A stretch of DNA of 9,195 nucleotides from CAZVYN01 sp964631125 (GCA_964631125.1 CAZVYN010000111.1:1-9195), one strand, 5' to 3'. Counted from the first letter of the stretch, positions 1 through 8,377 are shown. Translations and numbers: made by a program. Notes: generated from the sequence alone by a model not told the origin.

Positions 1-641
1 TCGAGTTCGTGAACCCGGACGCCACCGCCACCGCCACCGCCACCGACACCGCCACGGCGCCGGCGCCGGCGCCCGCGGACCGGCACGACCACCTCGTCCT
101 CGAGACCCCGAGCGGCCGCCTGGTCTTCCGCGACCCACGGCTCTTCGGCCGGATCCGATTCGATCGCGGACGCGGCGCCCCCGCGTGGTGGCTCGCGATT
201 CCACCGCCGCTCACGAGCGACGAGTTCATGCTCGCCGACCTCGGGACCTTCCTGGATCGGCGCGCCAAGAGCCCCCTCAAGGCGGTGCTCCTGATGCAGG
301 AACGTTTCCCGGGGGTCGGGAACTGGATGGCGGACGAGATCCTCTGGCGGGCCGAACTCCATCCGGCGCGGCAGGCGGGAAGCCTCGACCTCCCGGAGCG
401 TCGGCGGCTCTACCGCTGGCTGCGTTGGGTCTGTCGAGAGTCGATGCGCGTCGTGGCGCCGAGCTTCGCGGACCCGCCTGCAAGTTGGCTGTTCAGACAC
501 CGTTGGAGCGACGGCGGTCTCTGTCCTCGGACCGGACACGCGCTCGTGAGGGAGACGATCGGGGGGCGCACGACCTGCTGGTCGCCGGGTCGGCAACCGT
601 CGCCTCGAAAGTTGGTGAAAAAAAGCACAAGCCGAGGTTGA
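1..641 (+). CDS. Formamidopyrimidine-DNA glycosylase family protein, C-terminal part (5' end outside window)
   Basis: Base-excision-repair glycosylase/AP-lyase of the Fpg/MutM-Nei superfamily, which removes oxidised bases from DNA. The frame is open from base 3, so the N-terminus with the catalytic Pro-Glu and the conserved Lys lies upstream. The GTG at 9 is not a credible start, because it falls inside the family's N-terminal domain. Visible landmarks: HDHL before the DPRLFG loop (about 129-149), where the Arg and Phe equivalent to the E. coli lesion-void-filling residues (DPRRFG) are kept; the helix-two-turn-helix signature GVGNWMADEILW (312-347) with its DNA-contacting Asn; and a finger region at about 522-596. 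Oddities: an Ala/Thr/Pro-rich insert (about 21-80) in the N-terminal domain, and a finger in which only the first of four zinc Cys remains. No terminator follows; the TGA (639-641) lies inside the atp promoter. It could be MutM or a Nei-like paralogue, so I give no gene symbol. Family assignment is firm; substrate range is not. Confidence 0.9.
   Translation, partial: EFVNPDATATATATDTATAPAPAPADRHDHLVLETPSGRLVFRDPRLFGRIRFDRGRGAPAWWLAIPPPLTSDEFMLADLGTFLDRRAKSPLKAVLLMQERFPGVGNWMADEILWRAELHPARQAGSLDLPERRRLYRWLRWVCRESMRVVAPSFADPPASWLFRHRWSDGGLCPRTGHALVRETIGGRTTCWSPGRQPSPRKLVKKSTSRG
21..80 (+). repeat. Low-complexity GCCACC hexanucleotide/GGCGCC-type repeat inside the glycosylase gene
   Basis: Bases 21-44 are perfect GCCACC hexamers (GCCACC x4), followed by degenerate copies and then a GGCGCC-rich stretch. 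In frame they encode alternating Ala-Thr and then Ala-Pro. The insert sits just before the HDH motif, where family members normally have only a short linker, so it probably forms a flexible loop. The array keeps the reading frame because the unit is a multiple of three. Confidence 0.75.
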
Positions 642-665
642 CACGCATCGGGCGACGTTCATAAT
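638..665 (+). promoter_or_regulatory. Predicted sigma70-type promoter of the atp operon
   Basis: A perfect TTGACA -35 box (638-643) and a CATAAT -10 box (660-665, five of six to consensus) are separated by 16 bp. An A-tract (about 617-624) lies just upstream and could act as an UP-like element. The -35 box overlaps the TGA stop of the glycosylase gene. Transcription would start near 672, giving an untranslated leader of about 220 nt before atpZ. The match stands out in such GC-rich DNA; the assignment is by motif only. Confidence 0.7.
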
Positions 666-701
666 CCCGCGCCGTGGGAACCGAGCGGCTTCGATGAGCT
701 A

Positions 702-770
702 GGGTCCAGGGACCGGGTCCGAGGGACCGGGTCCGAGGGGCCGGGTCCAAGAGGCCGGGTCCGAGAGGTC
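702..770 (+). repeat. Five-copy 14-bp tandem repeat in the atp leader
   Basis: Five head-to-tail units run 702-714 (13 bp), 715-728, 729-742, 743-756 and 757-770. The clearest is GGGTCCGAGGGACC; a decayed sixth copy may follow at 771-783. Within each unit GGTCC can pair with the trailing GGACC/GGGCC/AGGCC/AGGTC across a three-base loop (usually GAG). The changes at the 3' arm are mostly pairing-compatible (G:U wobble), so the transcript could form a row of short hairpins. The array lies downstream of the predicted promoter, so it would be transcribed. Function unknown. Confidence 0.85.
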
Positions 771-782
771 AGGTCTGCAGGG

Positions 783-896
783 ATGGTCCAGCTCATCCAT
801 CGCCCGATCCCGCACACGTCCCGCCTCTGGGTGGCCCAGCAGTATCGCCCGGAGGTGTCCCGTCCCGAAGATTCTCCCGAGCTTCCGTCCTCGTGA
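783..896 (+). CDS. Possible 37-aa leader ORF overlapping the atpZ start
   Basis: An ATG at 783 opens 37 codons, rich in Pro, Arg and Ser, ending in TGA at 894-896. The stop overlaps the atpZ GTG start as GTGA, the usual geometry of translational coupling. A weak ribosome-binding site (AGGT, 771-774) lies 8 nt upstream of the ATG. About four-fifths of its codons end in G or C, consistent with coding in this genome but not decisive. No family is recognised and no membrane segment is visible. It would explain how atpZ is translated without its own Shine-Dalgarno, but a chance ORF in GC-rich leader DNA is a real alternative. Confidence 0.3.
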   Translation: MVQLIHRPIPHTSRLWVAQQYRPEVSRPEDSPELPSS

Positions 897-1156
897 AGCC
901 GGGCAAGGACTCGGAGACGGAAAAGGAGAAGGAGGAGCGGTACCGCACCGCTCGCCTCGTCGGGACGCTGGGATCGATCCCGCTCTTGCTCGGCAGTGGT
1001 CCGATGATCGGATGGCTCTTCGGCCGCTGGCTCGACACGAAGCTCGGGACCGAGCCGTGGATGCAATTCGTCTGGGTAGTCCTGGGCTTCGTCGCGGTGA
1101 TCCGCAGCATCGCGCAGATGTTGCGGCGCGCGCAGCGCGACCTGGATCGCATGTGA
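893..1156 (+). CDS. atpZ: AtpZ/AtpI-family F1Fo ATP synthase accessory membrane protein
   Basis: An 87-aa protein of the putative F0F1-ATPase subunit family (AtpZ, also called ATPase gene 1), which with AtpI is thought to assist c-ring assembly and possibly Mg2+ supply. It has a charged N-terminus (residues 1-20, many Lys/Glu) and two membrane helices (about 23-44 and 59-76). Between and around them lie the family-typical GWLFGRWLD and the pattern around VLGFVAVIRSI. First gene of the operon, 34 nt before the atpI-atpB fusion. The GTG at 893 is the only usable start: the frame is open back to a TGA at 695-697 without another ATG/GTG/TTG. There is no Shine-Dalgarno at the expected distance; a GGAGG at 851-855 is far too distant. 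The start overlaps the stop of a possible leader ORF, suggesting coupled translation. Confidence 0.8.
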   Translation: MKPGKDSETEKEKEERYRTARLVGTLGSIPLLLGSGPMIGWLFGRWLDTKLGTEPWMQFVWVVLGFVAVIRSIAQMLRRAQRDLDRM

Positions 1157-1190
1157 CAAACGACCGCGCTGGGGAGGCGAACCAAACCGC

Positions 1191-2693
1191 ATGAATGGAA
1201 TCGAGGGGTTGGGACCCGGCTTCATCCACCGCGTCGAGCGGACGAGTCTCGTGGCCGGGTCGATCGGCCTGCTCATGCTCTGGGCCTACGTCGGCCCGTC
1301 CGCCCTCTACGGCGGAGTCGCCGGCCTCGCGCTGACACTGTTGAACTTGCGGCTGCTCGAGATCCTCTTTCGCAACCTGCTCCGTCCCGAGCCTCAGTGG
1401 AACCGGCGTGTCGCGGCTGCGCTGTTGCTCAAGCTTCCGCTCCTGATGGGCGGCGCTGCGCTCTCGCTCTACGTCCTGCGGCTCCCGCCGCTCTGGTTCA
1501 GCGTCGGCTTCTCTTTCCCGCTCGCCGTCGCTCTGCTCAAGGTTCTCGGACAGATGGTCAATCATCGGATGTCGGGCGGCGCGCCGGATCGCACGACCGC
1601 GACCAAGTCGGTGCGCCACGGCGTCCATACCGTCTCGCTCGTGCTCGGAATCCTCGGCCTCGCCAGTTTGGTTCTCGCGCTCGGGCTCGGTCTGTTCACT
1701 CGCGCGACGGTCGACGGGGATCTCGAACGATGGGTCGGCGCTCCCGCCGCGGTTGCACAGGAGCACGGATCCGACACGCACGCTGGCGACACGCACGCTG
1801 GCGACGCTCACGCCGCTGACACTCACGCCGCTGACGGTCACGCCGCTGACGGTCACGGTGACACTCACGGCGAGCACAGCGCGCATCCCGAGTTCCCGAA
1901 CTGGATCCACATCCTCTACGTGTTCAATCCCGACGCGGAGTGGGCGCAGTTCCTGCAGAAGTACAACACGCCGATCTTCTCGCTCTTGGTCATCGCGATG
2001 ATCGCGATGATCGCGATGGCGGCGTCGCGCAATCCGAAGATGGTGCCGGGTCCGCTGCAGAACGCCGTGGAGATGGGCGTGGAAGGGTTCCACGAGTTCG
2101 TGAGCGGGATCCTCGGCCGCGACGCCAAGCGCTACCTACCGTTTCTCGGGACGCTCTTCGTCTACATCTGGTTCTCGAACCTGTTGGGGCTGATCCCGCT
2201 GCAGAAGGCGCCGACGTCGGTCTACAACACGACGCTCGCGCTCGCGATCTGTGTCTTCGCCTACGTGCAGTTCACCGGGCTCACGCGTCTGGGGCCGGTC
2301 AAGTATGTGAAGCATCTGATGGGAGACCCCGAGGATGCGATCGGATGGGCGATGGTGCCGCTGCTCTTCCCGCTCCACTTGATCGGGGAGTTGGCCAAGC
2401 CGCTCTCGCTCTCGTTGCGACTCTTCGGGAACATCCTCGGTGAAGATGTGCTGCTCGCCGTGTTCGGCGGGCTGGGTGTGACGGTGATCGCGACTTTGAT
2501 GGGAACCGAGTCGGCGCCGTTCGGCGTCCCGTTCCATCTGCCGTTCATCTTCTTGTCGATCCTCTTGGGATCGATCCAGGCGTTGGTCTTCACGCTGCTG
2601 ACGACGCTCTACTTCTCGCAGGTGCTGCCGCATGAGGAGCATGAAGAGCATGCGGCGACGGGACACGGGGATCCGGTCGGGGTCCATCACTAG
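1191..2693 (+). CDS. atpB: AtpI-like domain fused to ATP synthase subunit a
   Basis: 500 aa, about twice the usual subunit a length. Residues 1-125 are AtpI-like, with four hydrophobic helices in roughly 20-120. A further hydrophobic helix at 147-169 precedes a His-rich linker (191-232) built from a five-residue repeat. Residues 236-500 are subunit a, the membrane stator that carries protons to the c-ring. They hold the essential Arg (R410 in PLSLSLRLFGN, equivalent to E. coli R210), acidic residues E418/D419 at the E219 position, and Q463 at the Q252 position. The tail (481-500) is again His-rich. ATG at 1191 follows GGGGAGG (1171-1177) at 13 nt. No stop separates the two halves; an internal ATG for residue 127 (1569) could allow separate initiation but has no convincing ribosome-binding site. 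If AtpI has four helices, the fifth puts the linker outside, matching the known periplasmic N-terminus of subunit a. The subunit a call is firm; the fusion is seen in sequence but could reflect a lost stop or an assembly error. Confidence 0.92.
   Translation: MNGIEGLGPGFIHRVERTSLVAGSIGLLMLWAYVGPSALYGGVAGLALTLLNLRLLEILFRNLLRPEPQWNRRVAAALLLKLPLLMGGAALSLYVLRLPPLWFSVGFSFPLAVALLKVLGQMVNHRMSGGAPDRTTATKSVRHGVHTVSLVLGILGLASLVLALGLGLFTRATVDGDLERWVGAPAAVAQEHGSDTHAGDTHAGDAHAADTHAADGHAADGHGDTHGEHSAHPEFPNWIHILYVFNPDAEWAQFLQKYNTPIFSLLVIAMIAMIAMAASRNPKMVPGPLQNAVEMGVEGFHEFVSGILGRDAKRYLPFLGTLFVYIWFSNLLGLIPLQKAPTSVYNTTLALAICVFAYVQFTGLTRLGPVKYVKHLMGDPEDAIGWAMVPLLFPLHLIGELAKPLSLSLRLFGNILGEDVLLAVFGGLGVTVIATLMGTESAPFGVPFHLPFIFLSILLGSIQALVFTLLTTLYFSQVLPHEEHEEHAATGHGDPVGVHH
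1761..1850 (+). repeat. Six-copy 15-bp in-frame repeat encoding His-rich pentapeptides
   Basis: Six consecutive 15-bp units (1761, 1776, 1791, 1806, 1821, 1836). The second and third are identical; the last three share CACGCCGCTGAC. They encode EHGSD, THAGD, THAGD, AHAAD, THAAD and GHAAD, followed by further Gly/His codons to about 1886. One His and one Asp per unit gives a flexible, potentially metal- or proton-binding linker between the AtpI-like helices and subunit a. Confidence 0.85.
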
Positions 2694-2732
2694 AACGACA
2701 GGTGGGGGCGCGGCTGGCGCGCCGATGGGGAG

Positions 2733-2753
2733 GCGGGCCATGGCATGGCCCGC
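2733..2753 (+). promoter_or_regulatory. Perfect hairpin between atpB and atpE
   Basis: Nine-bp arms GCGGGCCAT (2733-2741) and ATGGCCCGC (2745-2753) flank a three-base loop. No U-tract follows, so it is not an intrinsic terminator. It ends 8 nt before the strong atpE ribosome-binding site. Position and structure suggest an mRNA-stabilising, processing or translation-tuning element that helps raise expression of subunit c, needed in many copies per enzyme. The structure is seen; the role is inferred. Confidence 0.65.
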
Positions 2754-2772
2754 TACATGAAAGGAGCTGCTC

Positions 2773-3003
2773 ATGTTGGAAATGAACCTGCTGGGTCTCG
2801 GTCTGCCGGTCGGTCTCGGACTGGCCGCGATCGGTTCGGGCATCGGTCTGGGTAACGCGGTCAACGGCGCGATGCAGGCGATGGGTCGCCAGCCGGAAGC
2901 GGCCGGCAAGATCCAGACGGCGATGGTCATCGGCGCCGCGTTCATCGAGGCGCTCACGATCTACGCGCTCGTCACCGTCTTCGTCCTCCAGGGCAAGCTC
3001 TGA
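2773..3003 (+). CDS. atpE: ATP synthase subunit c
   Basis: A 76-aa proteolipid forming the rotating c-ring of Fo. Two membrane helices (about 5-30 and 48-72) are joined by the polar loop RQPE (39-42), which contacts gamma and epsilon. The ion-carrying carboxylate is E59 in helix 2 (GAAFIEALTIY). Compared with the Na+-binding c subunit of Ilyobacter, the Gln32 position is Leu26 and the Ser66 position is Ala60, so H+ coupling is expected. Helix 1 carries the glycine-rich pattern GSGIGLGNAVNG that packs neighbouring helices. ATG at 2773 follows a strong AAGGAG (2761-2766) at 6 nt; a second in-frame ATG at 2782 is less well placed. It is preceded by a perfect hairpin, in line with the need for more c than other subunits. 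Confidence 0.96.
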   Translation: MLEMNLLGLGLPVGLGLAAIGSGIGLGNAVNGAMQAMGRQPEAAGKIQTAMVIGAAFIEALTIYALVTVFVLQGKL

Positions 3004-3085
3004 GATAAGGCGCCGGGCGGAGTGACGTCCGGCTGAGTCAGGGCCTGAGGACTGGAGTTCGAAGGACGGGACGAGGGGGCGAAGC

Positions 3086-3619
3086 ATGCAGATCAACTGG
3101 GGTGAAGTCGTCACCCAGATCATCGGGTTCTTGATCGCGCTGATCATCCTGCGGCACTACGCGTGGGGCCCGATGCTCGCGATGCTCGAGGCGCGGCGGC
3201 AGAAGATCCAGGGAGAGTTCGATCGCATCGACGCGACGCGCGCCGAGATCGCCGCTATGAAGACCGACCTCGAGCTGCAGCTCAAGCAGATCGAGAACCA
3301 GGCGCGCATCCGCATCCAAGAAGCGGTCGCCGAGGGGCAGAAGGTCGCCGCGGAGATGACCGAGAAGGCGCGGGCGGAATCGCACGGGCTGGTGGTCCGC
3401 GCGCGCGTCGAGATCCTGCGCGAGCAGGCCAAGGCGCAGGCGACCCTCCGCGACGAGATAGTGCGGATGGTGATGGCCGCGACCGAGAAGGTCGTGAGCG
3501 AACGGCTCGATGAAGCGAAGCACCGCGAGCGGATCTCGCAGTTCATCGATTCCCTCGCCAGCACTGACTCCAGTGCCGGCTCCGGCGCAGGCGGCGCAGG
3601 CGGCGGAGGCAAGCGTTGA
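3086..3619 (+). CDS. atpF: ATP synthase subunit b
   Basis: A 177-aa peripheral-stalk subunit linking Fo to F1. One N-terminal membrane helix (about 7-24) is followed by a long charged coiled coil (about 30-150) with the family pattern WGPMLAMLEARRQKI at the membrane exit. Only one b gene is present, so a homodimer is expected (no b'). It is somewhat longer than the 156-aa E. coli protein because of a Ser/Gly/Ala-rich tail (157-177) coded by GC-rich repeats (GGCGCAGGC units near 3587-3610). ATG at 3086 follows a GAGGGGG (3073-3079). The gap from atpE (82 nt) holds only weak dyads. The stop overlaps the atpH start (TTGA, 3616-3619). Confidence 0.95.
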   Translation: MQINWGEVVTQIIGFLIALIILRHYAWGPMLAMLEARRQKIQGEFDRIDATRAEIAAMKTDLELQLKQIENQARIRIQEAVAEGQKVAAEMTEKARAESHGLVVRARVEILREQAKAQATLRDEIVRMVMAATEKVVSERLDEAKHRERISQFIDSLASTDSSAGSGAGGAGGGGKR

Positions 3620-4167
3620 TCCGCGACCGCGGCGTCGCACTTCGCTACGCCACCGCGCTCTTCGGAGCGGCGGTGAAGCGCGGCGAGATGGAGCGCGTGT
3701 TGGAAGACACGCAGGCGCTCCTGGCGCTCCACCGCTCCGACTCGACGCTGCAGAATTTCCTGGAGGCGCCGAACCTGCTCGACTCCGACAAGGACGAGTT
3801 GCTCGAGCGAACTCTGCGGGGACGCATCACCGATCTGGTGCTCCAGTTCATCCGACTGATGCTCCGCAAGAAGCGGGTCCAACACCTGCCGCTCGTCTAT
3901 GACCATTTCCGCCGGATGGTGGAGGACGCGCTGGGGCAGCTCCGCGCGATCGTCACCACGGCCGTCCCGTTGGACGACGCGCTCGGAGCTCGGCTCCGCG
4001 CGGCGTTGGAGCGGACAACCGGCAAGCAGATCGTGCTCGATGCCCGCATCGATCGCCGGATCCTCGGCGGCGTCGTCGTCACGGTCGGCGGGAAGATCCT
4101 GGACGGAAGCGTGAGATATCGACTCGATCGCCTGCGCGACGAACTGCTCCAAGTGCGCGTGGCCTGA
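3616..4167 (+). CDS. atpH: ATP synthase subunit delta
   Basis: A 183-aa delta/OSCP subunit that attaches the peripheral stalk to the top of F1. The N-terminal helical domain starts at RYATALFGAAVKRGEMERV. The C-terminal region has the OSCP signature, RRILGGVVVTVGGKILDGSV (148-167), followed by the usual basic/acidic helix. Length is typical. The start is TTG at 3616, overlapping the atpF stop by four bases, with GGAGG (3605-3609) six nt upstream inside the atpF tail. This ribosome-binding site decides the start and implies coupling to atpF. Confidence 0.94.
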   Translation: MIRDRGVALRYATALFGAAVKRGEMERVLEDTQALLALHRSDSTLQNFLEAPNLLDSDKDELLERTLRGRITDLVLQFIRLMLRKKRVQHLPLVYDHFRRMVEDALGQLRAIVTTAVPLDDALGARLRAALERTTGKQIVLDARIDRRILGGVVVTVGGKILDGSVRYRLDRLRDELLQVRVA

Positions 4168-4187
4168 ACCGAAGAGGGAACGAAACG

Positions 4188-5732
<1,545 letters not shown>

Positions 5733-5756
5733 GCGCTCGAAGGCGGAGGAAGACAG

Positions 5757-6611
5757 TTGGCGACCCTCAAGCAGATCCGGCGGCGCATCCGCTCGGTCAA
5801 GAGCACGCAGCAGATCACGCGCGCCATGGAGATGGTGGCGGCGGCCAAGCTACGTCGCGCGACCGAGCGCGCGTTGGCGTCACGTCCGTATGCGCTGAAG
5901 GCGGCGGAGATGCTGCAGAGTCTGGCCGGCGCGGCCAGCACGCTGGCGCATCCGCTCTTCGAAGTGCGGCCGGTTCAGCGCAGGCTGATCGTCGTGCTGG
6001 CCTCGGACAAGGGGTTGTGCGGGTCGTACAACATGAACGTATTTCGACGTGTCGAACAGCAATGTCCGCTCGGGGAGCGCGCGGGTATTACTGTTCTACC
6101 TGTGGCTCGCAGATCCAACGCGTACTTCGGGAAACGCCCTTGGACGCTCGTCGCCGGCATCTCCGACCTCGGAGACCAGACCAATCCGATCAAAGCCAAA
6201 CAACTCGCCGAGCAGATCGTGGAGTTGTTCGTCTCCAAGCAAGTCGACGAAGTCAGCCTCGTGTACACCCGCTACATCTCGGTCATCTCGCGCCGGGTGG
6301 TGGAGGAGAAGCTCCTCCCGATCGTGCCCGAGGTGAGCGGCGAGGCCAGCGCCACGAACTACATCTTCGAACCTTCGCCCGAGGCGATTTTCGAGACGCT
6401 GCTTCCGCGCTACGTGGAGAATCGGATCCTGCAGGCGATGAGCGAGTCGCTCGCCTCCGAGCACGCCGCGCGGATGGTCTCGATGGGTTCGGCCAGCCGC
6501 AATGCGAAGGACGTCATCTATCGCCTGACCTTGGAGGGGAACAAGCTCCGTCAGGCGGCCATCACACGGGAGATCTCGGAGATCGTCGGCGGCGTCGAGG
6601 CGCTGAAGTAA
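5757..6611 (+). CDS. atpG: ATP synthase subunit gamma
   Basis: 284 aa, typical length. Central rotor shaft turning inside alpha3beta3. The N-terminal helix MATLKQIRRRIRSVKSTQQI and following AMEMVAAAKLRRA are classic gamma; the C-terminal helix holds the family signature ITREISEIVGG (269-279). The middle Rossmann-like domain is present (VVLASDKGLCGSYN, about 79-92). The start is TTG at 5757, supported by GGAGGA (5745-5750) six nt upstream and by alignment with the normal gamma N-terminus. Roughly 6030-6130 uses somewhat less GC-rich codons than its surroundings, still in the gamma frame. Confidence 0.95.
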   Translation: MATLKQIRRRIRSVKSTQQITRAMEMVAAAKLRRATERALASRPYALKAAEMLQSLAGAASTLAHPLFEVRPVQRRLIVVLASDKGLCGSYNMNVFRRVEQQCPLGERAGITVLPVARRSNAYFGKRPWTLVAGISDLGDQTNPIKAKQLAEQIVELFVSKQVDEVSLVYTRYISVISRRVVEEKLLPIVPEVSGEASATNYIFEPSPEAIFETLLPRYVENRILQAMSESLASEHAARMVSMGSASRNAKDVIYRLTLEGNKLRQAAITREISEIVGGVEALK

Positions 6612-6631
6612 AGGGAGAGGACTCGAGAATC

Positions 6632-8074
<1,443 letters not shown>

Positions 8075-8077
8075 TCG

Positions 8078-8338
8078 ATGGCCGCGGCGACGTTCCACCT
8101 CTCCGTGCTCACCCCGACCGAGAGCGTCTTCGACGAGACGGTCGAGTCGATCATCGTGCCGGGCTCGGAAGGGTATCTCGGGGTCTTGGCGCACCACGCG
8201 CCGCTCATCACCGCGCTCATGCCGGGCAAGCTGACAGTGCGCAAACCGGGGGGGCAGACACTCGAGTACCAGCTCACCGGCGGGTTTTTCGAGGTCTCGA
8301 ACAACAAGGCGATCGTGCTCGCTGATGCGGTCGCCTGA
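8078..8338 (+). CDS. atpC: ATP synthase subunit epsilon, short form
   Basis: An 86-aa protein covering only the N-terminal beta-sandwich of epsilon, which binds gamma and the c-ring. Conserved pieces: ESIIVPGSEGYLGVLAHHAPLITALMPGKL (about 23-52, described here by its key PGxEGxLGVLxxHxPL pattern) and GGFFEVSNNKAIVLADAV (68-85). The C-terminal helical hairpin of about 45-50 residues found in E. coli or Bacillus, which inhibits ATP hydrolysis, is absent. The ORF ends cleanly at TGA inside a terminator hairpin, so it does not look like a recent frameshift. Similar short epsilons are known in Chlorobi and Bacteroidetes. ATG at 8078 starts 3 nt after the atpD stop, without a strong ribosome-binding site, so coupling to atpD is likely. 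Confidence 0.93.
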   Translation: MAAATFHLSVLTPTESVFDETVESIIVPGSEGYLGVLAHHAPLITALMPGKLTVRKPGGQTLEYQLTGGFFEVSNNKAIVLADAVA

Positions 8339-8364
8339 GCGTAGCTCAGGCGACTCCTTTCCCC
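8330..8364 (+). terminator. Rho-independent-type terminator of the atp operon
   Basis: Perfect 11-bp arms GTCGCCTGAGC (8330-8340) and GCTCAGGCGAC (8344-8354) with loop GTA, followed by TCCTTTCCCC. The U-tract is weak, but hairpin strength and position at the end of atpC, before a convergent gene, support termination. The atpC stop codon (8336-8338) is inside the left arm. Confidence 0.75.
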
Positions 8365-8377
8365 GCCTCGCCGTCCC

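Noticed and set aside
827..839. Small CTGGG/CCCAG hairpin in the leader
   Set aside because: Five-bp stem only, inside the possible leader ORF, with no attenuator-like alternative pairing or U-tract that I could identify.
1990..2019. Short ATGATCGCG repeat in the first subunit a helix
   Set aside because: Three 9-bp copies encode an ordinary hydrophobic Met-Ile-Ala helix segment; too small and functionally plain to list as a separate repeat.
699..2093. Long antisense ORF (464 codons) opposite the leader, atpZ and atpB
   Set aside because: The product is Arg/Asp/Glu low-complexity with short repeats that mirror the + strand repeats; it is a shadow frame.
3012..3033. GCCGG/CCGGC dyad between atpE and atpF
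   Set aside because: Only 5 bp with a 12-base loop and no U-tract; expected by chance in GC-rich DNA and not enough to call a terminator or processing site.
6017..6631. Long upstream extension of the atpD frame through atpG (685-aa ORF if taken whole)
   Set aside because: It overlaps the well-supported gamma gene in another frame, the extension does not resemble beta, and the ATG at 6632 has its own ribosome-binding site and gives the normal beta length.
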